DNA of 64,000 nucleotides, taken from positions 20,880,117 to 20,944,116 of the forward strand of contig NW_020312785.1 of NCBI RefSeq assembly GCF_003265705.1, given 5' to 3'. Of the stretch, positions 57,151-64,000 are shown one piece after another; within the stretch, counting starts at the first letter, position 1, and every line of letters begins with the position of its first letter. Source of the DNA: Callorhinus ursinus. Lineage: Eukaryota; Chordata; Mammalia; Carnivora; Otariidae. Position numbers and translations under genes: made by a program. Below the pieces are notes generated by a model. That model was not told the origin of the DNA. It did no database searches and saw only the letters and a list, made by a program, of their open reading frames with translations.

Positions 57151-60100
57151 CCCCTCAGTGAAATGAAGTGAGGAGAAGTTGAATCAAGAAAAGGCTAGAA
57201 TGGGGATGAAGCTGGATCTCGTGAGGTAAAGAGAAGAGTCATGATATAACTCCTTTAGCAAATGAAATCCAAAGTAGAATCTGGATCCTCAAAATTTACT
57301 TTCAGAGCAAAGAGATAATGAAAGCTATAGAGGCATAAAACTGTCAAGGAAGTAAAGTGAGTTTTCTTCTACACCCATAACTCAATAGCAATCAAAGGAA
57401 TTAACTCTTTACTTTATACGGGTATCTATCTTTGAAGTTAAGCCATTCTGGGTGCAAATTCCTTTAACTTTTGAACTGATTATGGTGGTATTTACTCAGT
57501 TTTTCTTCCAGGGTGACACAATGTTATTTTAGCTCATATGAAAATCAATGTCTGGAAATATTAAGTAATATATTTTGTGGTTGCTCAAAATCTAATTTTC
57601 AGCACTATGGTATAAGTACTTGCATATGTGGTCCTCTGTATATTTGCTTTTTTGAGTAACATACCTCATAGTTTGCTTTCTTTTACTTTTCAATCTACAC
57701 TAAAAATCAAACTGCTATCACTGGGTCATACATAATCAATCAAATAGACCAAAAAGCTATTTGAAGTAATTTTCTATCACTAAGCTGCCTTTGGGGAACT
57801 GTATAATTGGTGTGCTTCACTAGATCGTCAAATGCATGCAAATGTCTTTAATACTCATGACTTTCTTCCAGGTAGTCTCTTGGGTTCATAATGAGTAGTA
57901 TTTTTGCTTTTTGTAGGTAGGTGACTTTATATATTTTTAAGCTCTTATTGTATAATAATAGTGACAAGAAAAATAAATGTTCACCAAGGAGTCAAAGATA
58001 ATTACTAGACCACTATTTTAAATGATAACTATAGGCCTCTACTGTTTGGGGATGAGTATAGACAATATTTTGAATAAATCCTTTTTCTTTAAGAACACTT
58101 TGAGCGATTGCATGCACTTTTTTTCTTTGTAAGTATCATTTAAAATATAATTTGCATTCTCTCTGATCTTGGGGTTTTGATGTTGTGTGCAATGAACTGA
58201 GACATTGCATTACAAAAAGAAATCTTTATACACTTGACAGCTTTAGGTCTCCAAGGAATCTATTCAATTAGTGTCATGTCCTGGTTCCCCATAGTGTGAA
58301 AATGCACACAGAATTGCAGATATTTTAGAAATTGTATCTAACAAACCAGGAAAAGCATTATAAAATTCTTTCCTTAAAATAAAATAAAATAAAAATAACT
58401 TGGGTTCCTGCATAACATATATAAATAAAAGAAGTAGCATAGAATCTGGCATTTAGTTCATTCTGAATGAAGGTGTGTTATCTGAATCAGCTAACCTAAG
58501 ATTATATAGCTGTAATTTTAATTAGGTATATCGAGACCTATTTAGACAGGCTGGTCAAAGTCAGATATTTTTTCAAGGGCAGCTGGGAAAATCCCATTTC
58601 TGGGAGGGGGAGAGAAATGTCATCAGTTAGGTATTATAGACTGGATCCAGGACTGAGGTCATGTAGGAGAGGACAGATTCCCAGAGTAGATAGGAATGAA
58701 TAGAGAACTTTCTGGTGAGTGTCAGCCTTTATCTATGGAAGGTACGGAAAGTGGAGACTAGAGGGGTTGAATCTATTATTGAAGTCAAATGGTTAGCAAA
58801 GTGCTATGAATGAGATTAAAATATTACCAAAAAAGAAGAAATATAGTTAAGCACGGGCATAAAGTAGGGAACAGGAGCAATCAAGGAAAATTTCTGTGTT
58901 TGATTTCCCTAAACTCACTTTCATTGGTTGCTGATTGTGTGGTCTAAAGGCTTGGTATAAAGGCACAGTTTCTGTTTGTACAGTTTCTTTCTTAGACTGG
59001 AGCAATTGCATATATGCTTCCATCCACTTGCTACAGGCTCCTGCTGTGGCAGAATGTTAAGTAGAAGGTTGTTGCTCATGGTGCCGTTAATGCTCAAATG
59101 GCTAGAGTGGTTTTGAGCTCCACCTTGAACTACAATCTGACTTCTAGAGATGCCTTGGTCTTTCCTTCCCATACCTAATGTCTTTCCAGTTTTCCTGATT
59201 TTTTTGCCTAATTAGTCCAAGTTTCTTTGTCTCAAGTTTCATTTCTGGTATAACCTCTATTCCTGGTTGTATACTCGTCTTTTTTCCAGCCATTTCTTGA
59301 TCTCTGTTCTGTGTATTGATCCTGACTCTGCACCATTACATTGGTCATAATTTATGAACAATTTCCACGGGTTAATGTCTCCATATTTGGTTCATTCTTG
59401 GCTTTTCATTCATTTAAAGGCCTACTATGTGCCAATTTTTTTTTTTTATCCTACTATCTAACCAGGAAGAGATAATTAAGCAACAGGCATGAAATACATT
59501 CTCTCCCTTTGTTGGTGTTTGATCACTGAGAGCGAAAGTTACCCGGATCACACCTGCTTAGGAACATACTAATGAGAGACATCCTGACAAACAAATTGAT
59601 GGCATTGTCTGGTGGGAGAATTCTTACCTTTGGAATGCTTTTGGCAAGAATTGCATAATTCTCTAGAATTACCAATGGCAAAATAATATGGAAACCGTGG
59701 ATTTATGGAGCATGATCATCTGAACACAAAAATGGTGAAGTTTCATCCCAAAATGGCTCCTTCTGTGTAGTTGATGTGGTTACATATATGTTCTGGAGAT
59801 CACATATTTTAATCTGTGCTTAGGGTGCATCCCAATGTGATAAGAAAAGGCATGGACAGTTATATTGGTGGTCTTAAACGTGTCTCTGATTTGTCTTTGT
59901 CTCATGATTGTTTCCTTGAAATTAGTAAAGTTCAAAATGGATAAGCTTTCTGATTCATAGGAGACTGAATAAACAATCTAATCCTTTTTGCATTATTGCA
60001 ATCATCCAATATCTTTTTGCTATTATTCATCAGTGCCCACAGTTCTAGGGCAGTTCAATGTATTTACAATCTCAAGGAGTGAGATATTTTCATTATAAAC

Positions 60101-60454
60101 TTTCTGTTATGAGAAAAAAAAGAAAGTACTGTGGCTATATGAAATAACATATTTGAAATACTTCAAGTTAGATCATGGTTTTTAAAGTTATTTATTTTTA
60201 ATATATAAATCCTATAGTCTCTTTTATAAACATTCATTGAGGAAAAACTACCTATATTAATAGAATTCCTAAAAATTTACAATTCTTTATTCTAGAAATA
60301 TAGGAAAGTTCTCAAACAACATTACTAAAAAAATTATATAAATGTAATTGTACAATGTAGCATATATGGTAAACATTTAAATATTTCTTAATCCAAAAGA
60401 AAGTAAGTTGGTTGTGGCTAATAATTACAAATTAAATACAGCTAAATACTGTGA
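57151..60454. other. Long AT-rich spacer
   Basis: No gene recognised. A small reverse MIR/L2-like scrap (about 59400-59432, 'ttaaaggcctactatgtgcc') ends at a T10 run. The 83-codon reverse frame at 58921-59172 has no domain. Confidence 0.3.
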
Positions 60455-60655
60455 CCATGCTGATATTTATTATGTGTTAATTAAATCTTGTAAGCCTTGG
60501 GGTTTTTTCAAGTAGCAATTATTACTTATAGATGAGGAAGCAGATTCAGAGAAATTCAGTGGTATTTCTCAGATTATATTGAGTAAATGACACAAGTCAA
60601 ATTGAAAATAAGAGCTGTTTAAGTAGTCGTACCCCTTTTGCTACAGCATGCTTCC
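60455..60655 (-). repeat. MIR SINE, reverse
   Basis: 'tgctgatatttattatgtgtta', 'attattacttatagatgaggaagcagattcagagaaattc' and 'cacaagtcaaattgaaaataagagctg' follow the reverse MIR. Confidence 0.65.
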
Positions 60656-60789
60656 TAATAAAACACTTTTATAAAGTACACATTATCATAGAGTTAACTT
60701 GGAAAGAAGTTGCTTTGGATTCTATACCATTATTAGAACACTTAATTTTACAATAACTATTGATTTCTAATTTAAAATTCAAACAGTTG

Positions 60790-60993
60790 GGGCGCCTGGG
60801 TGGCTCAGTTGGTTAAGCGACTGCCTTCGGCTCAGGTCATGATCCTGGAGTCCCAGGATCGAGTCCCACATCGGGCTCCCTGCTCAGCAGGGAGTCTGCT
60901 TCTCCCTCTGACCCTCTTACCTCTCGTGCTCTCTATCTCTCATTCTCACTCTCTCTCAAATAAATAAATAAAATCTTTAAAAAAAAAATAAAA
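60790..60993 (+). mobile_element. Can-SINE, complete
   Basis: ggggcgcctgggtggctcagttggttaagc to AAATAAATAAATAAAATCTTT plus A tail. TSD taaaattcaaacagttg (60773-60789) against taaaattcaaacaattg (60994-61010), one mismatch. 'gaccctcttacctctcg' subtype. Confidence 0.97.
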
Positions 60994-61167
60994 TAAAATT
61001 CAAACAATTGTTTCACTTTTACCATTTTAAACATATATAATTATATCTGTCTATAACTATTTCATTGTCAAGTTAGTTTCAGTAAAACATTCATCATATT
61101 AAATTTATGTTATGAATTTTAATTTATTATGTGGTTGTATGTGTATTGAATTTGTTTTATAATTTCT

Positions 61168-61392
61168 TTCTTAAATTTTTATTTTTTTAAAGTATTCTAT
61201 TTATTTATTTTAGAGAGAGCACAAGCAAGCGTGAGTCAGGGGGAGGGGCAGAGGGAGAGGGAGAATCTCAAGCAGACTCCCTGCTGCATAGGTTGCTGGT
61301 CTCAGGGCTTGTTCCATGACCCTAAGATCATGACCTGAGCCGAAATCCAGAGTTGGACAGATGTCTAGCCAGTTTAGCCACCAAGGTGCCCC
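61168..61392 (-). mobile_element. Can-SINE, older subtype, reverse
   Basis: T-rich tail, 'gagagagcacaagcaagcgtgag', 'gatcatgacctgagccgaaatccagagttggacagatgtctagccagtttagccaccaaggtgcccc'. TSD tgttttataatttct (61153-61167) against tgttttgtaattcct (61393-61407), two mismatches, in line with its greater age. Confidence 0.94.
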
Positions 61393-61789
61393 TGTTTTGT
61401 AATTCCTTAAGAGCTATAAACATAAGGAATTTGATAGAGTTTTATGTTTGGACACACAAAAGAAGAATTTAAGTCAATACTAAGAGTCCATGCAAATTTT
61501 TATTTTCTTTTAGAAAGGCTGACACTTTCAAAGTTTTTAGAAACAGAGGTGGAAATTTCCTGTACTTTGATGTTGATCAAAGTTAAGTGGTTACAGTTTG
61601 GAAGGGAATAGATTGCTAAAGCATTTTAGTTCCTATGATGATTATTTCTCAATGAAAATCAATTTTTGCCATTAAGATATGCATGTATGTCTGTTGGTGT
61701 GAGTTACTAGAAAAGTGAAAGATCAGGTAATAGAAAATAATTATCTAATATTGCTATTGATAGCCCACCTTCATTTAAAAAAATTTTTT

Positions 61790-61991
61790 TAAAGATTTAT
61801 TTATTTGAAAGAGAGAGAATGAGAGAGAGAGAGAGAGAGAAAGAGAGAGCACATGAGAGGGGGGAGGGTCAGAGGGAGAAGCAGACTCCCTGTTGAGCAG
61901 GGAGCCCCATGCGGGACCCCGATCCCGGGACTCCAGGATCATGACCTGAGCCGAAGGCAGTCACTTAACCAACTGAGCCACCCAGGTGCCC
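61790..61991 (-). mobile_element. Can-SINE, reverse
   Basis: taaagatttatttatttgaa, (GA)n, 'gggagggtcagagggagaagcagactccctgttgagcaggg', 'gatcatgacctgagccgaaggcagtcacttaaccaactgagccacccaggtgcccc'. The AT-only flanks (atttaaaaaaatttt; attttaaaatttt) probably hold the TSD. Confidence 0.96.
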
Positions 61992-62429
61992 CATTTTAAA
62001 ATTTTTATAAAAAATAATCAGCCTATATTCTTTAGTGAGAAATTAAAGCATAAAAAGTTTGCTAAGATCAGGACATATGGTATACAGTGAAGACCAACTA
62101 CATATGTGGGGAAAGAAGAAAAGGAAGGGGGAAGGACAAATAGAAGAATGTATCTTAAAATTTGACTTGGAGGAGGAAATGATATTTAAGAAATGGGATT
62201 CCAAATTCAGTGCCTTTAACTAGTAAGAGTTTAAGTTAATCAGCTACTAATTGCGTTCAGCCTTCATTCAGTATTTCTTCCAAGTCTGGTTCTGTTCACC
62301 TGAATGTTTTTTCTATTAGAGTGAGTTAGTCTGAGGGAAGCTAACTGACATTCAGAGTTGAGTTATCATTTTGATATTAATTTCGTTCATAGTAGTAAAT
62401 ACTTAGTGGTAGTACTCAAAAGTCTTGAG

Positions 62430-62600
62430 TTTTTAACTCTGTAATAACAATGTTTCAGAGAGGTGGGTGCTGGAATTGTGTCCATTTTACAGATGGAGAA
62501 GTAGTGGAATGCAGAGACCATGTAATTTAAACAGGCAGTAGGGCCAAATTCAAACTCTGGAAATCTGACTCTCTGCATGTTCTTAGCCAATATATCGTAT
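62430..62600 (-). repeat. MIR SINE, reverse
   Basis: 'tgtgtccattttacagatggagaagtag', 'cagagaccatgtaatttaaacaggcag', 'caaattcaaactctggaaatctgactctctgcatg' is a reverse MIR. It explains part of the 124-codon reverse frame at 62387-62761, which is therefore not counted as a gene. Confidence 0.75.
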
Positions 62601-63814
62601 AGTCTCTTGATGACCTGGTAAATAACCTTTACCAGCCCACAGTGTGCCTTTAAAAAGATCTCATTAGCAAAAACATTTATGGATGGTTCAGATTTAGAGG
62701 CAAAATCTATAATGGTTGCTATTAAGGAGAATTGATTGTCTGATGCCTGTGTCATAGACAACTCTTATTCAGCAACTAAAGCTGGTCTGTGATGCCAAGG
62801 ATTGAGCAAATAGTGCAGTTCCATAGTGACCTATTTATAATAGGGCTGTACATAAATATTTTATACTCTATTATGTTTTTTATGTTCAATGTGTGATGGG
62901 ATATTCTATCTATTACATTCTAAATTAAAATTATTTTATACTGAAAATGTTTTAATTATATTTTTTCAAGTTTGTACTTTTTATATTAAAAATGTTACAT
63001 TAATGTTGATTTTGACAAGAAAAAATAATGACTGCTTAATTTGAAGTTGAATATAATTGGGAACATGTACACATAGAGGCAGGTTTACCCTCAATATTAT
63101 CTTAAATTAGTTGATAGCTTTTGACATGATTGGGGGTGTTAGCACCACTTTAAGCATTGACTAAATCTGCATCCCTATTATAATTAAAAATGTATGAAAT
63201 TCTATGTATGGAAATCTAATCATGTTGTATTTTATGTGTATATTTTATTTTGATTTGATTTATATTTATAATTTTATCAAGTCATGCTACTTAAAAATAA
63301 TTACCATATATCTTAACTAATATGAAAGGAGAAGCCTAATCATAAGTTAATTATATTTTCTGCTGGTAAATATTTCAAAGCACTTTGTCATTATGACAGA
63401 TAAGTGTACCTGTATATTCCTTACCTGCTAATTTTCATGGTGGAGTTATCCAATTAAGCTCTCTTTTCTATTGAATTTCTTATTTGTGGTAGGTAGCCAG
63501 ATGTATCTTTTTCAGTTGACTGAGTAGCAGCTGATAGAATCACCCATACTCCTGCTAAGATGATGATATAGCAAGAGAGCTTATAAAAAGCATCATGTGT
63601 AGTATCATGATCAGATTCTTAAAAACTATAATGCCAGTGAAAAACTCAAACTTAAAAATGTCCTCACATTTAATATATTTCCAAATGCAAGTACATTTCA
63701 TTCCTCCATAAAAGTGTTGTATCATGGCTATGTTTTCACCACACCAATAGCTGGCAAACATTTACTTCTGAGTAAACTCAGTAGTTCCATCTGTAGCCAG
63801 TTATTTCTATATCA
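62601..63814. other. AT-rich spacer
   Basis: No gene or repeat recognised. Long A/T runs around 62870-63360. Confidence 0.3.
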
Positions 63815-63950
63815 GCTGCTTGGTTGTCAAAATTACTTAACTGATGTTGAAACAGATTATGTTCCTCATTCTGTTAAATAAGTTAATATATGTAAAGCAT
63901 TTCGACCAGTGCCTGGCATACAGTAAGCAATATAGAATGTTATGTGTTAC
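63815..63950 (+). repeat. MIR SINE 3' part
   Basis: 'gttcctcattctgttaaataagttaatatatgtaaagcatttcgaccagtgcctggcatacagtaagcaatatagaatgtta' follows the forward MIR 3' half well. Confidence 0.75.
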
Positions 63951-64000
63951 TTTTTTTTTCCTTCACAAATTTAAGCTTGGTTCTTTGGCAGATTTTAGGA

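Noticed and set aside
62387..62761. 124-codon reverse open frame, one of the longest in the window
   Set aside because: About half of it is antisense-to-frame MIR sequence and the rest shows no domain, start context or splice sites.
1..64000. CRISPR arrays, operons, prophage or other prokaryotic systems
   Set aside because: Composition, repeat content and lack of dense genes are mammalian; the regular repeats are microsatellites and retroelement tails.

Overview
This is a 64 kb piece of mammalian nuclear DNA with no intact protein-coding gene that I can support. About two dozen tRNA-Lys-type Can-SINEs (start near ggggcgcctgggtggctcag, CT-rich tail, then AAATAAATAAAATCTTT and an A tail) and several carnivore-type L1 3' ends place it in a caniform carnivore. 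The SINE and L1 subtypes resemble those of arctoids (bear, seal or mustelid group), but I cannot name a species. No exon with convincing splice sites was recognised, so the window reads as intergenic or deep-intronic sequence.

Layout. 1-7 kb: L2 and MIR relics, an MLT1/MST-type LTR, a short L1 and four Can-SINEs. 7.1-9.4 kb: an ancient reverse-strand L1 split by two solo LTRs. 9.38-about 11.6 kb: a processed pseudogene of TMED2 (p24 cargo receptor), broken by frameshifts, one stop and two Can-SINEs in its 3' UTR. 12-23 kb: mostly unique AT-rich DNA with an L1M relic, four SINEs, a 192-bp direct duplication (15.8 and 21.3 kb) and a 58-bp direct repeat (22.2 and 23.0 kb). 23.4-25.1 kb: a SINE, a young-type L1 with a 19-bp target duplication and an older L1MA-type end. 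25-36 kb: L2 and MIR relics, unique DNA and one young-type L1 (30.4-31.2 kb) whose ORF2 tail is open to its natural stop. 36.4-47 kb: an L1 that appears to carry a 3' transduction, an ERVL LTR (MER21C type), a 5'-inverted L1 with an orphan poly(A) insertion inside it, a second ERVL-type LTR and another older L1. 49-57 kb: Can-SINEs, including a nested pair, a long L2 relic, a MaLR LTR, and a reverse-strand ERV1-like LTR with a leader made of degenerate 40-bp repeats. 57-64 kb: AT-rich DNA with MIR relics and three SINEs.

No genes here work together. The information lies in the order of insertions, which can be read from target-site duplications (TSDs). Repeat family names come from recalled consensus features and were not checked with RepeatMasker. 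Element ends are exact where a TSD is quoted and approximate elsewhere.
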